Of a stretch of 64,000 nucleotides of DNA, positions 18,590-26,952 are shown one piece after another; position 1 is the stretch's first letter; each line of letters begins with the position of its first letter. The notes below the pieces were generated by a model that worked only from the letters and a program-made list of their open reading frames with translations, made no database searches and was not told the origin of the DNA. This DNA is from Shinella curvata (GTDB lineage: Bacteria > Pseudomonadota > Alphaproteobacteria > Rhizobiales > Rhizobiaceae). The position numbers and the translations under genes were made by a program. The DNA lies in NCBI RefSeq assembly GCF_022899935.1, contig NZ_JALJCJ010000009.1, positions 62,001 to 126,000 on the forward strand. Direction: 5' to 3'.

Positions 18590-18781
18590 ATGACGAGACG
18601 CTATTGGCCAGCGAGTTCATCGCTGATCGGTTGGGAACCGGTGCCTCTGTGTCTTGTCAAGGCCGATGATCTTCCGTCAACAGCCGGGCGCACAATCGGC
18701 GAGGAGATGTCGTGGGTGGAGGTGTTCAGCCGCGGTAACTGGCCGAGGCGGCGGGCGACGGGCGTGAACGTCTACATCTAA
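18590..18781 (+). CDS. Hypothetical small protein
   Basis: A 63-residue frame beginning MTRRYWPASSSLIGWEPVPL and ending in a basic segment. Codon third positions are G/C-rich as in neighbouring genes, but no clear ribosome site precedes the ATG and no family is recognised. Its stop overlaps the stop of the minus-strand gene ending at 18778. Confidence 0.35.
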   Translation: MTRRYWPASSSLIGWEPVPLCLVKADDLPSTAGRTIGEEMSWVEVFSRGNWPRRRATGVNVYI

Positions 18782-18900
18782 AGGAAGGGCGTGAGCGCGG
18801 TGGGCACGCCGAGAACGATGGCAACGCTGAGAAGAATGGCTGCTGCCAGTTTCACGCGATTGCGCTTGCGCGTCGTCTCTCCCGTCCAGTCGTAGGTCAT
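18778..18900 (-). CDS. Small single-span membrane protein (40 residues)
   Basis: The ATG at 18900 has AAGGGACGG immediately upstream. The peptide starts MTYDWTGETTRKRNRVK and ends with one hydrophobic helix (LAAAILLSVAIVLGVPTAL), a basic-then-hydrophobic layout that would insert with the N-terminus inside. The same frame stays open upstream to at least 19317, so it could alternatively be the C-terminus of that longer frame. Confidence 0.5.
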   Translation of the reverse strand: MTYDWTGETTRKRNRVKLAAAILLSVAIVLGVPTALTPFL

Positions 18901-19317
18901 GTCCGTCCCTTCATAGGCATGCAAATCGCACTCACAACTGCGATGCGGCGAATTTGTCTTCGGCGCGGGCGCGGCGCAACCCCTCAATTCTTGCGTCGGG
19001 TCACGCGAGGTCGGAAAGCCCGGGAGCGCCTCGTATCGCTCAACCAGGCCCCTGCGAGACCGATGCGGCTTGGGCATCGCATCGGGCCGCGCAGCTTGTC
19101 CTCTTTGAAACGCCTGATGCGTCAAGGTTTCGACGCGCGCTCGACAGCGCGCGTGCGCCTCCTTCAACATCCGCCGCGCGCGGTAGATACTGAAGGGAGC
19201 CGGTTCGTCGGTCAGCCTGTGCTGCTCGAGCTTTGTGTCGATGTCACGGATGGCGCGGACCAGGAGGTCGGCAGAAATGTCGTTTCGCGCGAGGCGGCGA
19301 AGGCGCTGACTTGGCAT
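18778..19317 (-). CDS. Possible longer hypothetical protein sharing the 18778 stop
   Basis: From an ATG at 19317, preceded by GAGGA, the frame encodes a helical, Arg-rich N-terminal part (MPSQRLRRLARNDISADLLV, then RAIRDIDTKLEQHRL) of about 70 residues, then a low-complexity stretch that looks poorly coding, then the 40-residue membrane peptide above. I think it more likely that two genes have fused into one open frame than that this is a single protein. No family recognised. Confidence 0.3.
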   Translation of the reverse strand: MPSQRLRRLARNDISADLLVRAIRDIDTKLEQHRLTDEPAPFSIYRARRMLKEAHARCRARVETLTHQAFQRGQAARPDAMPKPHRSRRGLVERYEALPGFPTSRDPTQELRGCAAPAPKTNSPHRSCECDLHAYEGTDMTYDWTGETTRKRNRVKLAAAILLSVAIVLGVPTALTPFL

Positions 19318-19596
19318 GTTCATTCCTCGAATCGGCTCCATCATGGAGTCGCGCCAAGCTATCTGCTCGTTCGCTCGATCCAACCCACCGCCGATTGCGC
19401 ATGGCCTTTTGGTTTCCAAACTGCATGTAGGGAGCGAACAGCCGCGTGCGAATGCCTCATTGTAGGACAGTGTCGGGTAAATAGGTGATGGCATGCGGTT
19501 TCTCTCACCGAGCGAATTCGCCACGAGCTAGCGGCAAAACCGTACGAAGCCCCTGGCAACGCTGCTTTCGAACGAAACGGTGCATTCGATCGATCT

Positions 19597-19992
19597 TCAA
19601 CGACCCGATTCATCGATTCCCAGATCATTGCGGAACTGCAGTTTGGCCAGCTGCGACTCGGCGACAAGGACCAGCCCGTCTGGCTCGTAGGCGAGGTCTA
19701 TCTCCCCACAGGCGCTGAGGCTGGTGGCGATCAGACGGGAACCGAACCCTGTGCGCTCGCTTGCTGCGTTCGAAATGGGCGGTCCACCCGTCTCCCGCCA
19801 CGAAGCTACGAGGATTTCAGCCTTGTCGCGCCGCTCAATGCTCCATGTGATCTCGACGCGCCCGTCGGCATTCGAAAGCGCGCCGTATTTCGCGGCATTA
19901 GTGAGAAGCTCATGGAAGGCCATGGAAAATGACAGCGCGGCTTGCGGCCCCAATTCGACGTCAGGGTTGTCGGCCGTAGTTCCCCCATTCAT
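19597..19992 (-). pseudogene. Truncated HWE histidine kinase (ATPase domain only)
   Basis: A 131-residue frame holding only the C-terminal catalytic part of an HWE kinase: LGPQAALSFSMAFHELLTNAAKYG (written here as two pieces, LGPQAALSFSMAFHEL and LTNAAKYG), WRETGGPP, and TGFGSRLIATSL. The phosphoacceptor domain and any sensor are missing, and nothing in the 230 bases upstream restores them in another frame. It is best read as a gene remnant, although an expressed ATPase fragment cannot be excluded. Confidence 0.7.
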
Positions 19993-20226
19993 CCGTCATT
20001 CAGAAAACAAGGTTCAACGTGTTCCTGGCCGCGGTGCATGCGGCTTGAGAGGGGTCCGTGGCTTAAGCCCCTACGCCCCCGCGGACCTCTCACAAGGAAT
20101 TCACGCCAACAAAGTTGACGTTTCACCACCGTCCGGTGCGAACGCATGTGACAAAGGTTTCCTTCTCGGAGGACAGACAGCGGCACCGCCTGACGACGCC
20201 GGCAAGCGAGAAGATCGCCTGTCGGC

Positions 20227-20511
20227 TCACCGACAGTTTTCGAGGTCGCGGATCATCACCGCTGCATCACGCAACGAGGCGCGCACTGTGTCGTCTGTCG
20301 CGAGCCCCGCACCTATGCTGCGGCCGACGTCATCGAGCAATACGACGGCATCGGCCACATTGCCTGTCGGTCCCCGGCCTGTCGCCTTGCGCAATCGGCG
20401 AATCGCTCTTGCTGCTTGATCGAGTAAGTCGCGCGCATCTTTGCCGTCAGCGAGCGTACCGGCCTCCGCGACGCGGCGAAGTTCCAGGATCAACGTGTCA
20501 TTCGACGGCAC
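20227..20511 (-). CDS. Hypothetical protein (94 residues)
   Basis: A GTG start at 20511 has an excellent ribosome site, GGAGGA, six bases upstream, which supports a real gene. The protein is almost entirely helical and charged (LILELRRVAEAGTLADGKDA, LLDQAARAIRRLRKATG, SLRDAAVMIRDLENCR), with no Cys pairs, signal peptide or membrane helix. No family recognised; neighbours give no functional hint. Confidence 0.6.
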   Translation of the reverse strand: MPSNDTLILELRRVAEAGTLADGKDARDLLDQAARAIRRLRKATGRGPTGNVADAVVLLDDVGRSIGAGLATDDTVRASLRDAAVMIRDLENCR

Positions 20512-20754
20512 GGCAATTCCTCCAACATGTATGCTTCATATAATGAAGCGCGATTGTTCTTCTTCAAGTGCTCTCTATCTATCATCGTGCCTGCTGCGAC
20601 GCTGGCCGGAAGCTGCAAGGGGCAAGCACGTCACCCCACGTGGCTTCCGTCATTTCCCGAGACCGCGCCGCCCAGCTGCGGCTCGACGCTCCGCAGAGCA
20701 AGGACACCGATGCTAACGTCGTCGCGCTCGGTCGACCTCTGGCAGAGAGAGAAC

Positions 20755-21060
20755 ATGGACGAGATTTGGGATCTTGAGCGAGGTTTCTTGCTAGAAGGTA
20801 TCGAGCATTGTGAGGCCCACATCCGCCACAATGCACCGGTGATTTTTCCTGGAATGGGAATTCTCGATCGTGCGTCAGCACTCGACAGTCTGCGCGCTGC
20901 TCCCCGATGGGTTGGTGTTCGGATGAGCGAGCGACGAACTATAGCGACGGAGGAGGTCTTCTTCCTGGCATATGCGGCGGTAGCGTTCCGCAACGGTGAT
21001 CGACCTTATTGCGCCCACTGCGGCTCCTCCTATGTCGGGCAGGAGAGGGCTGGCGCTTGA
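20755..21060 (+). CDS. NTF2/SnoaL-like (DUF4440-type) protein with a disrupted C-terminus
   Basis: The 101-residue frame MDEIWDLERGFLLEGIEHC, FPGMGILDRASALDSLRAAP and MSERRT...FLAYAAVAFRNGDRPY follows the DUF4440/NTF2-like pattern. The expected ending W-R-L-x-x-H-Q-Q-T is missing from this frame but is present one frame over, as GWRLMAHQQTLVA ending at 21089, so a frameshift around 21040-21050 has replaced the last strand. An ATG at 20710 with AAGGA upstream is an alternative start. Either a pseudogene or a recently altered protein. Confidence 0.6.
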   Translation: MDEIWDLERGFLLEGIEHCEAHIRHNAPVIFPGMGILDRASALDSLRAAPRWVGVRMSERRTIATEEVFFLAYAAVAFRNGDRPYCAHCGSSYVGQERAGA

Positions 21061-21085
21061 TGGCGCATCAACAGACGCTGGTGGC

Positions 21086-21334
21086 TTAGGGGATGGCTGA
21101 CCGGCAATTGCTGTGGGCGTCTGTCGCGCGCACAAAGCGCGCCCGCGCCACGGCCTCCGCGGTCGGCCTTTTAAGCTCGGGACGAAACACTCCGCCGGGA
21201 AAGGCATCGAGCAGGTATCGTGCGCAGTCTCTTCTCATATTCGGGCCTCGGCTGAACCAAGGTTGCGAAACGAGATCCACAAAAACCGCCCGCACTGCTG
21301 CAAGTTCCTCTGGCTCGAACATATCGTGACCCAT
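21086..21334 (-). CDS. Hypothetical protein (82 residues)
   Basis: The ATG at 21334 has GGGAGGAGAC directly upstream, a very strong ribosome site. The protein begins MGHDMFEPEELAAVRAVFVD and contains WFSRGPNMRRDCARYLLDAF, an acidic N-terminus with a basic C-terminal half (AVARARFVRATDAH). No known domain identified. It overlaps the alternative end of the NTF2-like gene tail to tail. Confidence 0.6.
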   Translation of the reverse strand: MGHDMFEPEELAAVRAVFVDLVSQPWFSRGPNMRRDCARYLLDAFPGGVFRPELKRPTAEAVARARFVRATDAHSNCRSAIP

Positions 21335-21479
21335 GTCTCCTCCCAACACGCGTCAGCCAACAAGCCTCCGAACGATCGGTTCAAGGCGCATCCTCAATTT
21401 CTCGCGGTGTGGCTCCTGCCCTAACCCACCGCCGCGTACGACCCGCTTTCGACGGAAGAAGCTGCGGAGTTATCATATC

Positions 21480-21659
21480 GTGAAATACGAAGCCGGCATG
21501 CAAATTCTCTATGATGTGGTGAGTAAGGGTGTGTTCATCCAGTTCCGCGGCAGGTCGGAATTTCTGACCGGTCCCTTCGCGAGCCGGCATGAAGCTATCC
21601 TGGCTGCGGAGGATTATTGTCGGCGTATGGGATGGGGTGGAGACGATCACCAAAAATGA
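21480..21659 (+). CDS. Hypothetical small protein (59 residues)
   Basis: Starts at GTG 21480 with GCGGAG ten bases upstream (an ATG at 21498 is an alternative). The sequence MQILYDVVSKGVFIQFRGRS followed by EFLTGPFASRHEAILAAEDY resembles the small rhizobial proteins with a short beta-sheet followed by one helix and a CRRMGW tail. Function unknown. Confidence 0.5.
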   Translation: MKYEAGMQILYDVVSKGVFIQFRGRSEFLTGPFASRHEAILAAEDYCRRMGWGGDDHQK

Positions 21660-21848
21660 GGAGGGCGCAAACTTTTGACTATCCGAACGTGCGGTGAGGC
21701 GGATACTTGAACATCCTTTTGCGTTCGGCCAAGAAGCGTGACCTACAGTTGTCCTTGATGGGGCAGGGCGTGGGCAATGACCTTGAACGCTGGCAGGTGC
21801 TGCGGGCGGCTGCGACAACAAGGAAATATCCACTAAAGATAACGCCTG

Positions 21849-22736
21849 CTAGGCGTCCTCCGGCGCCTTCGCAGGGCGGGTAGTGCGATAAACCTCTTCA
21901 AGGTTCATCATGTTCGAAAGGTCGACGCTCATGGACGCCTCGTAGCCGAAGGCGCCGCGAATAAGGCAGGTCTGCGCGGCGGCTTCCGCTGCTTTTTGCA
22001 GGATGGCTTCGGGCCGGAGGCCATCGAGCAGGCCGACGAGGACGTTGGCGATGTAGGTGTCGCCGGCTCCCAGCGTATCGACAGCGTCGACCTGCTTGGC
22101 GGGGCCTTCGACCATGCCGGTTTCGCCGGCGAGAAGAGCGCCTTCGATGCCCCGGGTGACGAGGCTCCAGCGAGCGCCGGCTGCACGGGCGTGCTCAGCC
22201 AATCCCAGTGCCTCCTCACGGGAAGCGCTGCCAGCCGAGAAGGCGATCAGGAAGCAATGCGGCGCCACCTGAGCGATGCGCTCGGGATCATGGACGGTGG
22301 CAAGGTCGTAGGAGATTTTCGTCGCCGCGGCGAAGCGCGGCAGCCAGGTGTCAACATGACTCGATCGGCCGGTGTGTACGGCGTCGAAGTCCGAAAGCCG
22401 CGCCAGGTCGGCTCCTCCCGGGGCGATGATCGAGACACCAAGATTGGCGCCGACGAACACCCGGTCACCGTCCTGTGTCTCGATCACGCAATAGGCTGTC
22501 TGCCCTGGTTCGGTGCGCAGTGACGAGACATCCACGCCTTCCTCGATCAAAGCCCGGCGGATCAGGCGACCGGCTTCGTCGTCGCTGACCGCGCCCGCAT
22601 AGGCTGTTTCGGCGCCTGCGCGGCGTGCGAAAACGGCATGATTAACGCAGTTTCCGCCGGGAAACATCAGATTCTGGTCGCGGTAGCAATCAACGACATT
22701 ATCACCGAAAGCGAGAATTCTGGCGGCGCGCGACAT
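21849..22736 (-). CDS. PfkB-family sugar kinase, fructoselysine-6-kinase (FrlD)-like
   Basis: A 295-residue ribokinase-fold enzyme. FGDNVVDCY and FPGGNCVNHAVFARR at the N-terminus match the GDN-VD-Y and GGN-VN motifs of FrlD, and DTLGAGDTYIANVL near the C-terminus is the PfkB catalytic motif with the base Asp. FrlD-type kinases phosphorylate fructosyl-amino acids at C6, making the substrate of the FrlB deglycase; a FrlB-like gene lies at 28631. The gene has its own promoter (-10 TATAAT) directly abutting a LacI operator at 22762-22775, so it should be induced with the importer at 24334. AGGAG precedes the ATG. Substrate identity is inferred from context. Confidence 0.85.
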   Translation of the reverse strand: MSRAARILAFGDNVVDCYRDQNLMFPGGNCVNHAVFARRAGAETAYAGAVSDDEAGRLIRRALIEEGVDVSSLRTEPGQTAYCVIETQDGDRVFVGANLGVSIIAPGGADLARLSDFDAVHTGRSSHVDTWLPRFAAATKISYDLATVHDPERIAQVAPHCFLIAFSAGSASREEALGLAEHARAAGARWSLVTRGIEGALLAGETGMVEGPAKQVDAVDTLGAGDTYIANVLVGLLDGLRPEAILQKAAEAAAQTCLIRGAFGYEASMSVDLSNMMNLEEVYRTTRPAKAPEDA

Positions 22737-22761
22737 TGGACGGACTCTCCTGAGAAGAAAC

Positions 22762-22781
22762 TGAGAACGTTCTCAATTATA
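22762..22781 (-). promoter_or_regulatory. LacI operator and -10 box of the FrlD-like kinase
   Basis: TGAGAACGTTCTCA (22762-22775) is a perfect 14-bp palindrome with the central CG typical of LacI-family operators. On the minus strand a consensus -10 TATAAT (22781-22776) abuts it, so the operator covers the likely transcription start. A -35-like TTTGCC lies 16 bases further upstream. Confidence 0.75.
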
Positions 22782-22984
22782 GGGCTGCGTCAAAAAAGGC
22801 AAACGGTTTCCTGCGTCAGCCGTGCCGGAAATGGGGTGCGGTAGCGAAATTCAGAGGAAAGGGTGCGGCCTTGCTGAGGGGTGACCGTCAACCTTTCTCT
22901 CATGAAAATCATGAAGAAACGATGCGATAGCTAGCTTTCGGGCGTCAGTCGCGACAAGGATCGTTACCACTGTGCTCCGCGAAA

Positions 22985-24073
22985 TCAGAGCCGCGCGACG
23001 GAACCGCGCTCGATCAGCTCTGCGGGCATCAGCACCGTGCGCGGCGGATAATCCTCGCCGCGGATGCGCTCCAGCAGCATCCGTGCGGCCGCTTCGCCCA
23101 TGGCAAGCCGCGGCTGCGCGACGGTGGTGATGCCCGGGCGATGAAAACTCATCCAGTCGAGATCGTCAAAGCAGATGATCGAGACATCCTGCGGGATCGA
23201 GAGCGTCAGTTCGGCCAATGCCCGCATCGTGCCCTCCGACATGGTGCCGTCGGTGGTGAAGAGCGCGGTCGGCGCCTCGGGGGCCGCCATCACGCGGGGC
23301 ACGACGGCCTGGGCCGCCTGGGCGGAATAGCTTCCGGCCCTGAGCGTCAGGCGTGGATCGACGGGCAGGCCCTCGATCCGGTGCGCCCGGATATAGCCGA
23401 GAAGACGCTGCCAGCTCGGATAGAGTGTTTCACTCTCGATCGGGTCGCCGGCGATGGCGCGGGCGAGGAAGGATTCCAGGCCGCCGCTCTCCTCGTCGAC
23501 GAGTTCCGCCACGATGCCGATCCGGCGGTGGCCCGCGGCGATCAGATGGCGCACCGCCTGCTCGGCAGCGGCAATGTTGTCGGTCGCGACACGGTCGACC
23601 ATCAGGCCGGCGACGGCACGGTCGATCAGCACGAGCGGTACGCCCATAGCCCTGAGATTGTGCAGGTGTCGCGCCTTGCGCGTGTCGCTTGGGGTGACGA
23701 TCAGCCCGTCCACCTGCTTCTGCGCCAGAAGCTCGACCGAATGAACCTCCTTGGGCTGGGCTTCGTCGCTGTTGGTGATCAGCAGGCCGAAGCCGTTGGC
23801 CTCCGCGACATTGGAAACGCCGCGCAGGACTGAGGCATAGAACGGGTTCTGGATATCGCCAGCGACGACGCCGAGCGTGCGGGTCTTGCCGGTGATGAGG
23901 CTGCGCGCCAGCGCATTGGGACGATAGCCGAGGCTCTGGGCTGCCTTGAGAACCTGCTCCTTCTTGTCCTCGCTGGTATAGCCGTAGCCGCCGAGCACGC
24001 GTCCTGCGGTCGCCGTGGAAACGCCTGCTGCCCGCGCAACATCCGTGATCGTTGCCTTGCTTTTCGGAGCCAC
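22985..24073 (-). CDS. LacI-family transcriptional repressor (GAGAACGTTCTC regulon)
   Basis: A 362-residue repressor from the GTG at 24073, preceded by GAGAGG. The N-terminal LacI helix-turn-helix is ITDVARAAGVSTATAGRVLG with the hinge NALARSL; the rest is a periplasmic-binding-protein-like sensor (GVVAGDIQNPFYASVLRGVS, IICFDDLDWMSF). It is divergent from the ABC importer and followed by the sugar kinase. The palindrome GAGAACGTTCTC occurs in front of the importer, the kinase, the flavoprotein at 29780 and the epimerase at 31361, so this gene is the best candidate for controlling all four. The inducer is presumably the imported sugar-amine or its phosphate. Confidence 0.93.
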   Translation of the reverse strand: MAPKSKATITDVARAAGVSTATAGRVLGGYGYTSEDKKEQVLKAAQSLGYRPNALARSLITGKTRTLGVVAGDIQNPFYASVLRGVSNVAEANGFGLLITNSDEAQPKEVHSVELLAQKQVDGLIVTPSDTRKARHLHNLRAMGVPLVLIDRAVAGLMVDRVATDNIAAAEQAVRHLIAAGHRRIGIVAELVDEESGGLESFLARAIAGDPIESETLYPSWQRLLGYIRAHRIEGLPVDPRLTLRAGSYSAQAAQAVVPRVMAAPEAPTALFTTDGTMSEGTMRALAELTLSIPQDVSIICFDDLDWMSFHRPGITTVAQPRLAMGEAAARMLLERIRGEDYPPRTVLMPAELIERGSVARL

Positions 24074-24243
24074 GCGGCAATTCCTCTCACATTTTCGCCC
24101 TGCCGAAATGAGAAACCTATCATGTGAGGTTCGCAGAAAACGGCAGCTCTTCTTAGGTGTTAGCAGATTGGCGAAGGTTTTCAACGCCAATAACCGCAGT
24201 TCTCGGTGACGACGGCGCTTGACGGATCGGGAATCTCCGTGTC

Positions 24244-24264
24244 TCATATGTGAGAACGTTCTCG
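24244..24264 (+). promoter_or_regulatory. LacI operator upstream of the first ABC importer
   Basis: GAGAACGTTCTC at 24252-24263 (perfect 12-bp palindrome), just downstream of TTGACG (24219-24224) and a -10-like TCATAT (24244-24249). It lies 70 bases before the binding-protein gene and 179 bases before the divergent repressor gene. Confidence 0.7.
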
Positions 24265-24333
24265 CGACTGTATAAGGGGAGCCGGAGAACGCCATCACGA
24301 GCCCGCCGGGTTCGCTACAACAAGGAGGTCGTC

Positions 24334-25179
24334 ATGTTGAAATCCATTCTGGCCGGATGCGTCCTGAGCGCTGCACTGGCGATGCCGGCGCTGGCCGATG
24401 TCATTCCCGCTTTGCACGATGCGCTGCCGCAGGAATACAAAGACAACGGCATCAAGGCCGCCGTCTTCAACGACTGGGCACCGGACGAATACCAGGATGC
24501 CGATGGTCAGCTCAAGGGCTGGAGCGTCGATATCGCCAAGGAGATGGAGCAGCGCCTCGGCGTGACCTTCGCCTTCGAGGGCACGAGCTTCGATGCCATC
24601 ATTCCGGGCCTGCAGTCCAAGCGCTTCGATGCCGGCTTCTCGTCCTTCGGCACGACGGCGGAGCGGCTGAAGACGCTCGACTTCGTCTCCCAGCGCCGCA
24701 TCGGCACCTCCTTTGCCTATCCGAAGGACAGCGCGCTCGACATCAAGTCGGCCGCCGACGCCTGCGGGCTGACGATCGCCGTCCTCAACGGCTCGTGGGA
24801 CATCGGCCTTCTCGAAAAGTTGAACGTCAACGAATGCAAGGACAAGCCGGTGGTCATGCAGACCCACGGCACACAGGCGCAGGCCGAGCTTGCCGTGCGC
24901 TCCAATCGCGCGCAGGCCACGGTGGGCGGATCGGTCAAGCTTGCCTATATGGCAACCCAGACCGGCGACCTGAAGGTTTCCGAACTGGTTCTTTCGCCGG
25001 TCAACAGCTGCATCGGCGTGCGCAAGGGTGATCCGCTCGGCCAGGTGCTGACGGATACGATCCAGTCGATGATCGACGATGGCACCTATGAGAAGATCAT
25101 GGCCAAGTGGGGCCTGAACGACAGCGGCATGCTGAGCAAGGCGCTGCTGATCACCGAAGAGCACCCGGCAGATCTGTGA
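24334..25179 (+). CDS. Polar amino acid/opine-type ABC transporter substrate-binding protein
   Basis: A 281-residue periplasmic protein with a clear signal peptide (MLKSILAGCVLSAALAMPALA) and a family 3 binding-protein fold: GWSVDIAKEMEQRLGVTFAF, FDAGFSSFGTTAERLKTLDF, and a C-terminal DTIQSMIDDGTYEKIMAKWG. Such proteins capture polar amino acids and, in Rhizobiaceae, opines and Amadori compounds. GGAGG lies five bases before the ATG at 24334. First gene of an importer operon (24334-26948) under the LacI operator at 24252. Confidence 0.92.
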   Translation: MLKSILAGCVLSAALAMPALADVIPALHDALPQEYKDNGIKAAVFNDWAPDEYQDADGQLKGWSVDIAKEMEQRLGVTFAFEGTSFDAIIPGLQSKRFDAGFSSFGTTAERLKTLDFVSQRRIGTSFAYPKDSALDIKSAADACGLTIAVLNGSWDIGLLEKLNVNECKDKPVVMQTHGTQAQAELAVRSNRAQATVGGSVKLAYMATQTGDLKVSELVLSPVNSCIGVRKGDPLGQVLTDTIQSMIDDGTYEKIMAKWGLNDSGMLSKALLITEEHPADL

Positions 25180-25248
25180 GGCCATGTCCGGCCCGAGGCA
25201 TGCTTCGGGCCGGACCACACAGCCCGGGATGGGCAGCAAGGAACGACG

Positions 25249-26172
25249 ATGCCTGACAAACCCCTCTCGCGCCCCTCAATCCACGATGTGAAGCCTATTG
25301 CGGTGCCGAAGATCGGCCACTGGATCGGCGGCGTAGCGCTTGCGATCCTCGCCGTCGTCTTCCTGCAGGTGCTGGTCACCAACAAGAACATGCAATGGAG
25401 CGTGGTCGCCGAATATATGTTCAGCCCAGCGATCCTTTCCGGCCTCGGCATGACGCTGCTTTTGACGGCGCTTGCCATGGCGCTTGGGCTCGCGATCGGT
25501 GTCGTGCTCGCCATCATGCGCCTGTCGGCCAGTAGTGTCTTCCAGTCCGTCAGTTGGAGCTGGATCTGGTTCTTCCGGGGCGTGCCGCCGTTGGTGCAAA
25601 TGATCTTCTGGTACAATCTGGCGCTGCTCCTGCCGGAGATCTCGATCGGTATACCGTTCGGCGGACCGAAGCTCATCTCCTGGAATACCAACGAACTCAT
25701 CACTCCATTTAGTGCCGCCATCATGGGCCTCGCGTTCACCGAAAGCGCCTATGCGGCCGAAATGATCCGCGCCGGCATCCAGGCGATCAATGCCGGCCAG
25801 ACGGAGGCCGCCGCCACGCTTGGGCTGACGCGCGGCCAAACGCTTCGCCGCATCGTGCTGCCGCAGGCGCTGCGCATCGTCATTCCGCCGATCGGCAATG
25901 ACACGATCTCGATGCTGAAATTCACCTCGCTCGTCTCCGTGCTGGCGTTGCCCGATCTGCTCTATTCGGCGCAGATGGTCTATGCCCGCACCTACCAGAC
26001 GGTGCCGCTGCTTCTGGTCGCGACCATCTGGTATCTCGTGCTCACCACCGTCCTGACCGTCGTCGAGCACGCCGTCGAACACCGATTGAAATCCGAACGC
26101 CGCGCGGGTGCGAAGAAAGCGGGCGGGTTCTTCCCATTCCGCCTGTTCGCGCGCCAGCAGGAGACCCTGTGA
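25249..26172 (+). CDS. Polar amino acid/opine-type ABC transporter permease
   Basis: A 307-residue inner-membrane permease of the HisM/GlnP type. A first helix ([18 protein letters not shown]) precedes the core, where the EAA loop reads [35 protein letters not shown] and [20 protein letters not shown] are the family hallmarks. Only one permease is encoded, so it presumably works as a homodimer. It overlaps the ATPase start (TGATG). Part of the 24334-26948 importer operon. Confidence 0.93.
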   Translation: MPDKPLSRPSIHDVKPIAVPKIGHWIGGVALAILAVVFLQVLVTNKNMQWSVVAEYMFSPAILSGLGMTLLLTALAMALGLAIGVVLAIMRLSASSVFQSVSWSWIWFFRGVPPLVQMIFWYNLALLLPEISIGIPFGGPKLISWNTNELITPFSAAIMGLAFTESAYAAEMIRAGIQAINAGQTEAAATLGLTRGQTLRRIVLPQALRIVIPPIGNDTISMLKFTSLVSVLALPDLLYSAQMVYARTYQTVPLLLVATIWYLVLTTVLTVVEHAVEHRLKSERRAGAKKAGGFFPFRLFARQQETL

Positions 26173-26948
26173 TGAATGTCGAGCCGCTGCTGAAAGTCGA
26201 GCGCCTGCGCAAGAGCTTCGGCGCTCACGAAGTGCTGCGCGGCATCGATGTCGCGGTGCTGCGTGGCGACGTGACCTGCATCGTCGGCCCCTCCGGTTCC
26301 GGCAAGAGCACGCTGCTGCGCTGCCTCAACTATCTCGAAAAGCCCACGGGCGGCGCGATCTTCCTCAACGGTGAGCCGGTCGGTGTGCGCTGGAAGGGCG
26401 AAAAGCTCTACGAGATGAGCTTCAACGAGCTTGCACGCCAGCGCCAGCGCATGGGCATGGTGTTCCAGGGGTTCCATCTCTTCCCGCACAAGACGGTGCT
26501 CGAAAACGTCATCGAGGCCCCGGTTCTGGTCAAGCGCGTGCCGAAGGCGGCGGCGATCGAAGAGGCGATGGTGCTTCTGGAGAGCGTCGGCATGAAGGAG
26601 CGCGCGGACTATTATCCGGCCCAGCTTTCCGGCGGCCAGCAGCAGCGCGCGGCGATCGCCCGCTCGCTGGCGATGAAGCCGGATGTGATGCTGTTCGACG
26701 AGCCGACCTCGGCGCTCGACCCGGAGCTTGTCGGCGAGGTTCTGGCCGTCATGCGGCAGCTGGCCAATGACGGCATGACCATGGTCGTCGTCACCCATGA
26801 AATGGGCTTTGCGCGTGATGTTGCCGACCATCTGATCTTCATGGATGGCGGAGTGATCGTGGAAGAAGGGCGGCCGGCGGATGTGCTGACACGCCCGCAG
26901 CACGATCGTACGCGGGCGTTTCTGGCGCGGGTTCTGGCTGACGCGTAA
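26172..26948 (+). CDS. Polar amino acid/opine-type ABC transporter ATP-binding protein
   Basis: A 258-residue HisP/GlnQ-like ATPase. Walker [15 protein letters not shown]-loop in [13 protein letters not shown], signature [15 protein letters not shown], Walker [15 protein letters not shown] and the switch His in VVTHEMGF are all intact. It powers the permease encoded just upstream. The cyclodeaminase-like gene converges on it with a 4-base gap. Confidence 0.95.
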   Translation: MNVEPLLKVERLRKSFGAHEVLRGIDVAVLRGDVTCIVGPSGSGKSTLLRCLNYLEKPTGGAIFLNGEPVGVRWKGEKLYEMSFNELARQRQRMGMVFQGFHLFPHKTVLENVIEAPVLVKRVPKAAAIEEAMVLLESVGMKERADYYPAQLSGGQQQRAAIARSLAMKPDVMLFDEPTSALDPELVGEVLAVMRQLANDGMTMVVVTHEMGFARDVADHLIFMDGGVIVEEGRPADVLTRPQHDRTRAFLARVLADA

Positions 26949-26952
26949 AGCG

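Noticed and set aside
18634-18655. GGAAC followed by TT near 18655
   Set aside because: Spacing is only 15 bases, outside the EcfG range, and it lies inside a possible reading frame.
20047-20091. G/C-rich inverted repeat (GAGAGGGGTCCG / CGGACCTCTC)
   Set aside because: Contains a two-base bulge and no T-run, with no gene ending close by on either strand; function unclear.
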